From the NCBI GenBank assembly GCA_017163975.1, contig JAFFSR010000347.1, positions 3,460,001 to 3,524,000 of the forward strand: a DNA stretch of 64,000 bases. The letters run 5' to 3'. Position numbers and translations under genes: made by a program. The number at the start of each line of letters is the position of its first letter. Within the stretch, counting starts at the first letter, position 1. The notes below the pieces were generated by a model. That model searched no databases, had not been told where the DNA came from, and saw only the letters and a list, made by a program, of their open reading frames with translations. This document shows, piece after piece, positions 10,163 through 19,939 of the stretch. This DNA comes from Anastatus disparis. Lineage: Eukaryota > Arthropoda > Insecta > Hymenoptera > Eupelmidae.

Positions 10163-10170
10163 TATAAATA
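10163..10170 (+). promoter_or_regulatory. TATA box of the serine-rich gene
   Basis: TATAAATA lies 111 bp upstream of the ATG at 10281 in an otherwise mixed context (CTGTATAAATACCTCG). Position and sequence fit a core promoter; the start site is inferred only. Confidence 0.5.
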
Positions 10171-10280
10171 CCTCGTTCCAAGCTACATTTCGTCAGGCCA
10201 AGAATCTTCTTCAACTTTTTCTTAATCTAAGAAAAAAAAGTTCAAAAATCTTTATATACTCTAAATATAAAGGAGAAAAA

Positions 10281-11525
10281 ATGGTTCAAGGAAAAAGTGA
10301 AACCATAAAAAAAGTTCAAGATCATGTTAGGTGGCTCATGAGCAATGGGCCAACGCTGCTCATGATGCTGGAGCATCTAAACTGGGCAATGGAAGCTGTA
10401 AATGCACGTAAGTAGATTTAAAATACAAATATGAAAATGATTTAAAAATAATTATTAACAATAATTTTTGTTTTTATAGTACCACCTATTCCCCCAATTA
10501 CTGCTTTACAGCAGTTGTATGCAAGAACATAACCGGTGCAGAGAGTAGAAATTGATGAATCTTTAAGAATAAGAACTGTGTCTAGTTCAAGCAGTTCCAG
10601 CTCGAGTTCAAGCAGTTCGAGCAGTTCGAGCAGTTCCAGCTCGAGTTCGGCCACATCTTCAGTAGCGATTCCGTTCACCTCTTCAAGTAGGTCTACCTCA
10701 TCGGCAAATAAGACGGAGCCATCTTCATCAGGTAAATAGCGATTTTTTAAAAATATTTGTTTTATTATTTTATTTAATTTTTAACGTTTTTCAAATTTTT
10801 ATTTTCAGTCACAATTCCATCCACCTCTTTGGCTAGTAAAGCAAGCAGTTCCAGCTCGAGTTCAAGAAGTTCGAGCAATTCGAGCAGTTCCAGCTCGAGT
10901 TCGGCTTCGAGAGGACAAAAGAGACCGAAGAAAAATGATTCTTCGGTTTCAAAAAAACCAAAAACAAACGGTAACTTTCGGTTTATTTTTTTCTTTTTTT
11001 TTAAATATAGAAATAAATTTAATTTTTACTTTTTTCTTTTTTACAGATGAAGCAGCAAATAAGAAGATGATGACTACGTCCACATCTTCAGAAGCGATTC
11101 CGTCCACTTCATCGGCAAGTAAGACGGAGCCATCTTCATCAGGTAAATAGCGATTTTTTAAAAATATTTATTTTATTATTTTATTTAATTTTTAATGTTT
11201 TTCAAATTTTTATTTTTAGTCACAATTCCATCCACCTCTTTGGCTAGTAAAGCGGAGTCGTCTTCAGCCAGCAAGAAAGTGGAAACATCTAGCTCATCAG
11301 GTAAATTGTTATTTTTTTTAACAAAATATTTATTTTACTAATATATTTTATTTAATTTATTTCATAATTTTTTTTTTTCAAATTTTCTGTTTAGGCACCA
11401 GGAAAGAAAAATCATATTCATCAGCAAAGGAATGGATGAGGAAAGTAGGCCAGGAAACAGCGAAAAAAAATAGGAAATCAACGGTCCAGCGACCTCGCAC
11501 ACCAACTTCAACAGGTGGACCTTAA
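10281..11525 (+). pseudogene. Six-exon serine-rich Polinton protein, one nonsense codon
   Basis: Exons are 10281-10407, 10480-10731, 10809-10970, 11047-11142, 11220-11300 and 11395-11525. All introns are GT-AG and phase 1, and the total of 849 nt stays in frame for 282 codons. The N-terminus carries HVRWLMSNGPTLLMMLEHL, a conserved start I associate with insect Polintons, followed by PPIPPITALQQLYA. Long poly-serine runs and a basic C-terminus (about 25% Lys/Arg) follow. Codon 60 is TAA (10530-10532), so the product would be truncated. The exon plus intron around TEPSSSG (10690-10840) is repeated at 11090-11255, which indicates an internal tandem duplication. Function is unknown; a disordered nucleic-acid-binding or capsid-associated role is a guess. 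Confidence 0.7.
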
Positions 11526-11719
11526 AATGTATATATTTTTTATATTTTTATAATCAAAAAAAATCAATTTTAATGTATTTATTATTGTAATTAATGTATG
11601 TTTTATTATTATTAATGTATACAAAATAAATATAAAAAAAAAAAAAAATAAAAACAATAACATTAAATTAGTCTTCCTTTTCTTTAAAAATATATGCACA
11701 TAAGTATAAGATAAAGATA

Positions 11720-11990
11720 GATCGTTATTAGATTAGATTAGATATATTTTATTTTGTATCATATATACAAAAAAGAACGTGTAATACATGAAAAATATTG
11801 CACAGTATGATATCACAATCTTAAGAGGTAGTAGAAACAAAAATACTATATTAGTAAGTCAACAGGTTAAATTAAAAGTGATATCATAGAAAAAAATACC
11901 AAACAAAAAATAAATGCACGCAATGAATATAGACAAAAATATGCTAAAAATCAGTGCAATTAATTTATACATAGAATCAATTTATTATCT
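11720..11990 (-). mobile_element. 5'-truncated LINE 3' end
   Basis: On the minus strand this ends GATACAAAATAAAATATATC followed by a TAATC-repeat tail at about 11728-11750, a typical LINE tail. Its body is homologous to 140-300 and 708-735 at the start of the window. It lies between the convergent ends of the serine-rich gene and the first HGI-family gene. Confidence 0.55.
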
Positions 11991-12125
11991 TTGTCTTATT
12001 TATATTTGATAATAATTTATTTTCTGAAATTTTTAACTTTTTAAAATTAAATTTTTTATTTATTTTCCTAATTAAAACCATAAGAGAAATTAAAAATCAG
12101 AATCATGTTTTTTATTTAATTTAAT

Positions 12126-13065
12126 TTATTTCCAATATAACTTTATACATTCATCATTATTAGAAATTGTATCGACTTCATCTTTGGCAAATTTGGCATC
12201 TAAGTAATCATGTAACCATGTGCGCATCGAAATAGCATTAATAACAGTGCACATAGGTTTTCGCCTTAAACAGAGGTCGTGGTTGAAACATGTATATCGT
12301 GTACAATTCATTATTATTTCTAATGATGGGCATCCGAGGTCTTCAATGTTGCTGATTGTTCTGAAAATAAAGAGGAGAAGGTAATGTAACTTAAAGTATT
12401 ATAAAGTATTAATATGGTTAAATACAGTATGTTAAAGTATTAAAATAATTAAAAAAGTATAAAAAAGTATCAAATAAGTATGGAAAATCATAAAAAAGTA
12501 TCAAACAAGTATGGAAAAGTATAAAAAAGTATGAAACAAGTATGAAAAAGCATAAGAAAGAATCAAATAAGTATGGAAAAGTATGAAACAGTATCAAGCA
12601 AGTTGAAAAAGTTTGAAAAAGTATTAAAACAGCAAGAAAAGTATGAAAGTTGAAACATAAATGTATTACTTACACATTTGGTAAAAGATCAGCTAACCAT
12701 TGCGCTTTCTGCTCACCCTTGACAAATACTTTCTTGACTCCTTGCGAACAAATTTCAAAAATTTTTTGAAGACGATGGTAAGGTATATCTCCAGAGTTCC
12801 ATTGTATTCCATGGTGATACTTTTCCAGCCATTGCGTTGTACTTTTTTCTTCTTGACTCAATTCTCTCCATGTCATCAGGGGTTTAAAGAGATACGCAGT
12901 TGGAAAAGCAGTTTTTCTAAAATTCAGAAAACTGACTTCTTTAAAAATAAAAGAATCCCCAGACATGCCTTGAAATCCTTGTATGTCACAAATATAAACG
13001 TTCTCTTCAGAAAATTCTAATATTGCATTTTTAATCATTGCACCATAGTCATGGGTTCTAGCCAT
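12126..13065 (-). CDS. 'DIQGF/HGI' family protein, spliced copy (Polinton)
   Basis: Exon 1 is 13065-12674 and exon 2 is 12360-12126. The intron runs 12673-12361 with GTAAGT and TTTTCAG signals, and the spliced length of 627 nt gives 208 residues. The protein starts MARTHDYGAMIKNA, then YICDIQGFQG, FIFKEV, W..L, YHHGIQWNSGD, VFVKGEQKAQWL and a Cys/His tail (TCFNHDLC...CTVINAISMRTWL). It is a paralogue of the protein at 25126-25581, sharing HGI.W, the (K/N)xxKRKWL-like block and the tail. The D-x-Q and HGI pattern loosely recalls DEDD exonuclease/RNase H folds, but key acids are not clear, so no activity is claimed. It is transcribed away from PolB across a shared intergenic region. Confidence 0.78.
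12400..12660. repeat. AAAAGTATNAAA(C/T)AAGTATG-type simple repeats inside the intron
   Basis: Degenerate units of about 20 bp (AAAAAGTATCAAATAAGTATGG and variants) fill most of the 313-bp intron of the HGI-family gene. No coding or RNA gene is seen. Confidence 0.7.
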
Positions 13066-13149
13066 CGTACAACTCTGAATTTCTTTCAGCGAGAAGTGAT
13101 TTGAGAGACTGAATAGGAAATTCTTACAGTTTTTGGATAGTTTAAAAGA

Positions 13150-13560
13150 AAAATTTATCCCTTCCTAAAAACTATTCCCTTCTTTATTTTCCAAATTTTT
13201 CTTTTTTACCATTAGTCAAATCTCGAAATTTGTATCCCTTCTTAAATTTTCTTTTTACTATTGGTAGAATCTTGTAATTTGTATCCCTTCTTAAATTTTC
13301 TTTTTTACCATTGGTCAAATCTCGAAATTTGTATCCCTTCTTAAATTTTCTTTTTTACTATTGGTAGAATCTTGAAATTTGTATCCCTTCTTAAATTTTC
13401 TTTTTTACTATTGGTCGAATATCGAGATTTGTATTCCTTCTTAAATTTTCTTTTTTACTATTGGACGAATTTTCAAATTTGTAATCCTTCTTAAATTATC
13501 ACTAACTTTTCCTTTTACTATTGGACGAACCTTAAAATTTGTATCCCTTCTTACATTGTT
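13150..13560. repeat. 50-bp minisatellite in the divergent promoter region
   Basis: The phrase TGTATCCCTTCTTAAATTTTC recurs with starts at about 13230, 13280, 13330, 13380, 13430, 13480 and 13540, a 50-bp period with one 60-bp step. Most units include ATTGG, a CCAAT box on the minus strand. The array fills the gap between two divergently transcribed Polinton genes. Minus-strand frames across it are repeat artefacts. Confidence 0.85.
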
Positions 13561-13566
13561 TTTACC

Positions 13567-13575
13567 TATAAAAAG
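13567..13575 (+). promoter_or_regulatory. TATA box of the DNA polymerase gene
   Basis: CTATAAAAAGCG lies about 125 bp upstream of the likely start codon at 13692. It sits just downstream of the 50-bp repeat array, which fits a core promoter. Confidence 0.55.
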
Positions 13576-13691
13576 CGAAGCTATTTCTTGGATGACTACA
13601 CTTCGTATATAACAATCAGTGAGATTCATTCTTGAATATTGTGTGAGTTGAAACTGTTGCTCTAGTCATCTTTTAGTTAAAAAAAGTAAAA

Positions 13692-16600
13692 ATGACTTCA
13701 ATCGATTTTTTTGAACGTCTTGTCCAATTACTTCGTGATACTTTACGAAGTATAAACGAATTGAGCAATGATGATATTCACTATTAGTTAGATATGTGTA
13801 ATTCTGCCATCATTAAATTAAACGAAAAAATCGTTCGACCCGAACTCACAAGAGGGGAGAAACAGAAATGTCAAACTTGTATGACACATCTTTCGTGCAT
13901 GCAAGTTCAGTTGGAACAAAATCTTCATCAAGGAGGCAATCTACAATCTGAAGAAACAGAAGCTGGAGTCGAGTGGCGAGACGTAGAGTCAGCTTTCCAA
14001 AATCGAATCAGAACTGGTGTAGTGGTAAATATTAAACATGTGGACATTCTGAGTTTTTTGAGTGATGCACAAAAACTTTTTAAAGTTAAGGTTCAGGCGT
14101 GCTTAGAAGAATATAATGCGTTAAAAATAAATTCTGATTTCATCTCTGAATTTTCTGTGCAGAAAAATACTGAGAAATTAACTGACACAAAATACTTTGC
14201 AAGTGAAAGTGCTACAGTATACATGTCAACAGATTTAGAGGAATGGTTTAAAGATAATATCAAAGAGCCTATTCTTACGCAAATAGAAGAATTTCAGGAA
14301 AAAGATTCAGGATGGACTTTGAAGAGTATAATAAGTTTGTGTATTAATATGAAAAAATATTCTCCCTTGAAGGGTAGCTCTTACATTCCTCTTCCAAAGT
14401 TTATAGAAAATAAGAAAGCGTGTGTTAATGTACGCAATAATGATAATGAGTGTTTTAAGTATGCTGTGCTATCCGCATTATATCCTAATGACAATAATCC
14501 TCAAAGAGTGAATCATTATCTTCCACATAATAATAAACTAAGGTTTGATAAAATTGAATTTCCAGTAAAAATTAAAGATATTCCGAAATTCGAAAAATTA
14601 AATAATAATATTTCAATAAATTTATACATGTTAAAAAAGTATGGTCCGAAGTTTGAAGTATCGCCGTGTCATATTACGTCTGAAAAAAAGGAACATCATG
14701 TCAATTTGCTCATTATTCAAGATTTCTACATAGATGAGTATGAAGAAAATAATGATGCTGATGATGGAGGCATGCCTCAATATCATTATGTTTGGATTAA
14801 AAACTTGTCTCGACTTCTAGGTTCTCAAGTGTCTAAAAGCAATATAAAATCTTACCAATGTGAGAGGTGTTTACAAATTTTTTATAGTGAAGAAAGATTC
14901 GTAATTCATGAAAATAATTGTAAAAATTTAAATAAATGTCGAATTAATTTGCCCGACTCTAAGAATAACATTCTCAAATTCGATGATTACAGCAAGAGTG
15001 AAAAAGTTCCTTTTGTTATTTATGCAGATTTCGAATGTTTATTGAAACCTACAGACAGTGAGAAGGCTTTTCAACTTCATGAAGCATACAGTATTGAATA
15101 CTACATGAAATACAGTTTTAATGATAAATTATCTTATTATAAATCATACAGAAGGATTAACGAATGTGAAGAGACACCTGCAGAATGGTTTGTTAGAGAA
15201 TTAAAATCAATCGGTGAGAAAATTGATGAACTCTACGAAAATCCAAAACCAATGAAACTTACAGATCTAGAAGAATTGATTTTCCAGAGGTCAACTAATT
15301 GTCATATATGTAGAAAACAAATCCGTGCCGAAGAACTTGCAGTACGAGACCATTGTCATCTCACAGGACGGTAAGTTGTCCAATTGGTTATAATTAGATA
15401 AAGAAAATTAATCTGGTTATTTTACGTTTATTTCTTTTTAGTTTCAGAGGTGCAGCTCATAATTCATGTAATTTGAATTATAAGATTTCGAGATTCATTC
15501 CTGTTATTTTTCATAATCTCAATTATGACACTCATTTTATTCTGAAAGAAATTGGGACTTCTACATTGATGAAGGGACGAATGACTCTAATACCTCATAA
15601 TAAAGAGAAATACATTTCTTTCACAAAATATATGGATACTAGTGACATCAATTTTAGATTTATAGATTCTTGGCGTTTTCTACCATCATCATTGGAGAAG
15701 CTTGCATCGTACCTCGAAAACGTGCCAATAGCAGTGAGCGAATTTCAAACAGATGGATTTACAGATGATAAGATAAATCTTCTTAGACAGAAAGGTGTAT
15801 TCCCGTACGATTTTGTGGATGGATTAGATAAATTGATGTCTACAAAGCTGCCAGAAAAAAAGGACTTCTACAATAAACTAACGGATTCTCATATAGCTGA
15901 AGAAGATTATAAGCACGCTGTTCAAGTTTGGAATGATTTCAATATAAAAACTTTAGGAGAGTACTCGGATTTATACTTAAAAACCGATGTTTTGCTATTG
16001 GCTGACGTCTTCGAAAGTTTCCGAGAGACCTCTCTTAAAGCCTACGATTTATGTCCTGCTCATTTCTACACAACTTCAGGCTTAACGTTTTCAGCAGCTC
16101 TTAAAATGACGAAGGTAGAATTGGAACTTTTGACAGACATTGACATGCTAATGTTTATCGAAGCAGGTATCCGTGGAGGAATAAGCCAGTGCTGTAACCG
16201 GTATGCAAAGGCAAACAATCCATACATGGGTCCTTCATATGACGAAAATCAGAAAAAGAAGACCCTTCTATATTTTGATATTAATAATCTTTATGGTTGG
16301 GCGATGATACAACATTTACCGATAGGAAAATTTAAATGGATTGATTATGAAACAATTCCAGATTTCTTCAATACACCGCCAGATTCGGATATAGGATATA
16401 TTGCTGAAGTGGATTTAGAATATCCTGTGGAAATCCATGATGAACATCGGGATTTACCTTTTTGCGCAGAACATCGTCCACCACCAGGCTCGAAGCAAAA
16501 AAAACTGCTTACTACTTTGGACAATAAGAAAAGGTATGTCATACATTATCGGACGCTTAAACAAGCGTTAGATAACGGACTTGGATTAAAAAAAGTACAT

Positions 16601-17969
16601 AGAATTTTAAGTTTTGAACAAAAGGCTTGGCTCAAACCTTATGTTGAATTAAATACTGAGAAGAGGAAGCAAGCGAAGAATGAGTTTGAAAAACTCTTCT
16701 ATAAATTGCTTATTAACACTGTATATGGAAAGTGCATCGAACGAGAGCGGTCACGTGTTGATGTGCGATTAATAACAAATTCACAGGCAGATATGGAGCA
16801 GAAGCACGCATAGCTCAACCAAATTTTCACAGTTGTGCTATTTTTGATGAAAATTTGGTAGCTATTCAGCTGAAGAGAACGAGTATCACAATAAAAAAAC
16901 CTATATACGTTGGTTTTTCCATCCTTGATTTATCAAAAACACTGCTATATGAGTTTCATTACTCATATATGAAACAGCGACTAGGACAAAAATGTAAACT
17001 TCTATATACAGATACGGATAGTTTAATATATGAAGTTGAAGACATTGATATGTATCAAACAATGAAGGAAGACATTCACAGATTTGATACTTCTGATTAT
17101 GCTGAAAATAATCAGTTTAATATTCCACGTGTCAATAATAAAGTTCCTGGATTAATGAAAGATGAATGCTGTGGCAAGATTATGTCCGGATTCATAGGTT
17201 TGCGGAGTAAAATGTACAGTATTTTGGTTGATGGAGGAGACACAGTGAAAAAAGCTAAAGGTATCAAATCTAACGTCGTAAAGAAAACAATCACTTTCGA
17301 GGATTACCGAAGTTGTCTTCAGGATCTTGTATTATACACAATGAACAGTGCAATATTCGATTAAAATTACACACAGTGCATACTGAAAAGCAAAGAAAAA
17401 TTGCATTAAGTCCACACGATGATAAGAGATTTTTATTGCCTGATAGTACAGACACTTTACCATGGGGTCATTTTAGAATTGAAGAGATACAGATGGTGCA
17501 AGCTGCACTTGAAGTAGAGAGGGAATATGCAAGAAAAATGGCTGCTGAAAAAGAGCAGGAGGTGGAAAAGAAGAGGGGATACGAAGTATCCAATAAAAAT
17601 AGAGTAACGCGAGTGGGGATGAATGTTACAGAGCATAGCAGAGAGGGGGAAATTGAAAGAGGGGATGAACCATCCAATAAAAATAGTGCAGCGCGAGTGG
17701 GGGTGGCACTTCATGGCAACCAAGGTGAGCAAATCATTATTGAATATGACGTATTAGAGGAGTTCATGCATGACTGGGATCCATCAATAGAAGGGATAAG
17801 TTCTGAAGAAGGTGAGAGAAGGGATTTATTACAAGTGGCGATGGAAAGGGCAGAAATCGAGGTGGGAGATGGGCTATATCAAGGGACGGACCACGATGAG
17901 GAGCACATTCAAGTAATCGAAGAGCTTGAGAACGATCAACCTCCTACAAAGAAACCAAGAGTCAACTAA
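13692..17969 (+). pseudogene. polB: Protein-primed family B DNA polymerase of a Polinton, inactivated
   Basis: It would replicate the linear element using a protein primer. The in-frame ATG at 13692 precedes a TAG at 13785; the long frame then opens at 13788. An intron at 15371-15441 (GTAAGT...TTTTTAG) restores a canonical DHCHLTG/RGAAHNSCNL zinc/HNH-like motif. A C2H2-like CERCLQIF block precedes Exo I (YADFEC, near 15021). Exo III (YLKTDVLLL, near 15972), Pol A (DINNLYGWAM, near 16276), Pol B (INTVYGK, near 16710) and Pol C (YTDTDSL, near 17003) follow. A frameshift at about 16785 and another at about 17320-17345 break the frame. The last stretch (17500-17969) is an acidic tail with two copies of a 93-bp repeat (SNKN...RVG). 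At least three lesions make it a pseudogene. Confidence 0.92.
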
Positions 17970-17977
17970 CTAATCAT

Positions 17978-18062
17978 GTAAGTTTACAGTATAATTTTTT
18001 TCCTAATAAAATATCATCTTTAACAGAAATTTTAATTTTTACTTTTTTCTTTTTGATTTCAG
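17978..18062 (+). other. Likely 5'-UTR intron of the small accessory gene
   Basis: GTAAGT at 17978 and TTGATTTCAG ending at 18062 bracket 85 bp immediately before the ATG at 18064. The polymerase stop codon lies 9 bases upstream of the donor, so the intron joins non-coding leader to the next gene or is removed from a joint transcript. Confidence 0.5.
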
Positions 18063-18063
18063 A

Positions 18064-18363
18064 ATGGATTTATCATCACTTAATAAGATTGCTGGAAGCG
18101 ACTTCTTGCCAAGGAAAAAAGTTACAGACTTGGAAAAAGATCACCAGTACATGGTGACAGCACTTAAAGAGGTGAAGACACGATATGATGTCAAGATTGT
18201 AGCAGAATTCGAACAAAGTTTTCAAGTATTCCTACCAGAGAAGATTTCATCAGCAATTCTAAAAGATGAAGAATTTTTTTACAAACTCTGCGATGAAGCA
18301 AACAAACTACGTTTGGTTGCAATGTATTTGGGAGGAACTTCTTTCAAATTCGATCGGGTATAA
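18064..18363 (+). CDS. Small conserved Polinton protein (MDLSSLNKIAGSDFLP family)
   Basis: A 99-residue protein starting MDLSSLNKIAGSDFLPRKKV. It has ALKEVKTRYDVKIVAEFE, then VFLPEKISSAIL, ending LRLVAMYLGGTSFKF. I recognise this as a small protein recurrent in insect Polintons next to PolB, without an assigned function. The compact strand-rich pattern would suit a single-stranded-DNA-binding or replication accessory role, which is inference from position. The frame is intact; the start is set by the splice acceptor one base upstream. It is followed by an AATAAA at 18427. Confidence 0.75.
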   Translation: MDLSSLNKIAGSDFLPRKKVTDLEKDHQYMVTALKEVKTRYDVKIVAEFEQSFQVFLPEKISSAILKDEEFFYKLCDEANKLRLVAMYLGGTSFKFDRV

Positions 18364-18426
18364 AAAAATATATCTACGAAATGATTTTCAGAACTATTTA
18401 TTGTAACTTGTACATAATAATACATA

Positions 18427-18432
18427 AATAAA
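18427..18432 (+). terminator. Poly(A) signal, plus-strand polymerase block
   Basis: AATAAA 64 bases after the stop codon of the small accessory gene, inside the convergent intergenic region 18364-18599. Confidence 0.45.
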
Positions 18433-18555
18433 TAAAAATATATTAACATTATACATTTGTTTTTTTATTTATCATCACCACCTATAGTTATAATTATATT
18501 ACATTATTCTATTTAAATATATCCAAATAATATAACAAAATACAATTAAATTTTT

Positions 18556-18561
18556 TTTATT
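18556..18561 (-). terminator. Poly(A) signal, minus-strand integrase block
   Basis: TTTATT on the plus strand is AATAAA on the minus strand, about 40 bases past the integrase stop. The convergent 236-bp gap holds only these signals and AT-rich DNA. Confidence 0.35.
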
Positions 18562-18599
18562 TATTACATTATTATATTGAAAAATAGATTTTTATTTTT

Positions 18600-19517
18600 T
18601 CAAACAATCTCATTTTTATCTATCCAACTATTATGCTTGTTACTTAGACCTAACCACTTAACATATACACGTTCACCACTTTTCTTTAAAACTTTTTCTA
18701 CTAAATAAATTTCTGGACACATAGTCTTTTGAATTTCCGTTTCATAAAAGCCGCCGGAGACTGGTTCATCATAATAATTGTTGACGTGGTAAGTTATAGG
18801 ATTGGTTTTTACAACTCTTGTTATTGTGAAAATTTCAGTAGACCAATTTGGTGTATAACCTTTTTCAAAAACTTGTTTTATCTTACTTATTCGCACTTTA
18901 TCTCCTACTTTGAATTTTGGTTTTTTTATGGGTCTTTTTTCAGTTGGGTAATTTTTCTTGATTTCTTTTCCATTTATCTTCGTAACGTTTTCAGGCTCGA
19001 TTCCTATTGTCCGATGTTTTCTTGAATTGTATGCTTCCATTAACTCAGGCAGAATATCCAACCATTTATAACTTCCTTGTTTGCTGAATTCTAACCACAT
19101 TGCATTTTTTAAAGTTCTATTAAAGCGCTCACATATGCTTGCATGAAGATTACTATGTGAAGAGTAGTGATTTATCTTGTACTTTTTCATAAGATTCTGA
19201 AAGTTTGAATTGTAGAATTCTTTTCCTTGGTCAGTTTGTAAATTCGATGGCACCCGTCCTTGTTTTAATATTGACTTCATAGCTAGAGTAACATCATTGC
19301 CACTCTTCGATTTGACTGGTACAGCCCATGCATACTTTGAAAATATATCTATGACAGTTAGTAAGTAGCGAAAACCTTTGTTTTCCTTAAAATAAGGTAT
19401 CATTTCTACAAGGTCAGCTTGCCAAGTCTCATCTAATCCACGTATGTCATATTTTCTTTGCTTGTATCTTCGACGTACTGGCTTGTGTAGCTCTTCAACT
19501 ACTCTTTGACGTTCCAT
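18600..19517 (-). CDS. Retroviral-type (rve) integrase with chromodomain-like tail
   Basis: It would insert the linear element into host DNA. From the chosen Met (MERQRVVEEL) there are 305 residues. The catalytic triad is visible as WQADL (D35), TDQGKEF (D96) and ASICERFNRTLK (E130). This is the DDE core, followed by an SH3-like KPKFKVGDKVRI segment and a C-terminal chromodomain-like VEKVLKKSGERVYVKW.G...SW. The frame extends seven codons further upstream into the end of the preceding gene; the second Met gives a 1-base gap and better matches the family. The HHCC zinc domain seen in longer integrases is not obvious. The frame is open and all three acids are kept. Confidence 0.92.
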   Translation of the reverse strand: MERQRVVEELHKPVRRRYKQRKYDIRGLDETWQADLVEMIPYFKENKGFRYLLTVIDIFSKYAWAVPVKSKSGNDVTLAMKSILKQGRVPSNLQTDQGKEFYNSNFQNLMKKYKINHYSSHSNLHASICERFNRTLKNAMWLEFSKQGSYKWLDILPELMEAYNSRKHRTIGIEPENVTKINGKEIKKNYPTEKRPIKKPKFKVGDKVRISKIKQVFEKGYTPNWSTEIFTITRVVKTNPITYHVNNYYDEPVSGGFYETEIQKTMCPEIYLVEKVLKKSGERVYVKWLGLSNKHNSWIDKNEIV

Positions 19518-19518
19518 C

Positions 19519-19908
19519 TTAAACTTCAACTTTAGCAATATCCGATCGTCTATTCATTTCTTTAATTATATATTCAATATTTGCAAAATTTCGTTGAATC
19601 ATATCATAGACATGAGATAATTTTTCGTCTGTTTTTGCTTTATATATTTCAACTTTGTTCTCATATTCTTGTATAGCTTTAGCAACTTCTATAATTTTAG
19701 AAGATAAGTAATCAACTTCTTTCTGTAGGATATTCTTTAGTGAATTCAAACTAATGGCATCATTTAGATCATTAGCCTCTCCAATATTGCAAAGCCGCTT
19801 ATTTTCTAAATCAAAATGACCATCTAATGTAACATTGAATCCAATACCTTGAGGACCACGGCTCACTTGCGAGCCCTTAAGTTTTCTTCCAAACACATCG
19901 AGACTCAT
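19519..19908 (-). CDS. Small fibre-like Polinton protein with coiled coil
   Basis: 129 residues from MSLDVFGRKL. An early collagen-like GPQGIGFNVTLDGHFDLENKRLCNI stretch is followed by a long heptad-rich helix (NSLKNILQKEVDYLSSKIIEVAKAI and on). I know this as a recurrent insect Polinton protein upstream of integrase. The glycine-containing head plus coiled coil recalls trimeric fibre stalks, so a virion spike or fibre role is possible but unproven. The frame could start 18 codons earlier, which would overlap the preceding gene; the Met used avoids overlap and starts at the conserved MSLD. Confidence 0.7.
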   Translation of the reverse strand: MSLDVFGRKLKGSQVSRGPQGIGFNVTLDGHFDLENKRLCNIGEANDLNDAISLNSLKNILQKEVDYLSSKIIEVAKAIQEYENKVEIYKAKTDEKLSHVYDMIQRNFANIEYIIKEMNRRSDIAKVEV

Positions 19909-19939
19909 GTTACTACTATTGATTTGAAAATTGTGTACG

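Noticed and set aside
9948..10214. Minus-strand frame of 88 residues
   Set aside because: Overlaps the upstream region of the serine-rich gene, has no recognisable motif and very biased composition.
10442..10678. Leu/Glu-rich minus-strand frame
   Set aside because: Antisense of the poly-serine tract.
13441..13629. Minus-strand 62-residue frame
   Set aside because: Encoded by the 50-bp tandem repeat.
17112..17294. Minus-strand frame inside the polymerase
   Set aside because: Antisense shadow of the PolB C-terminal region.
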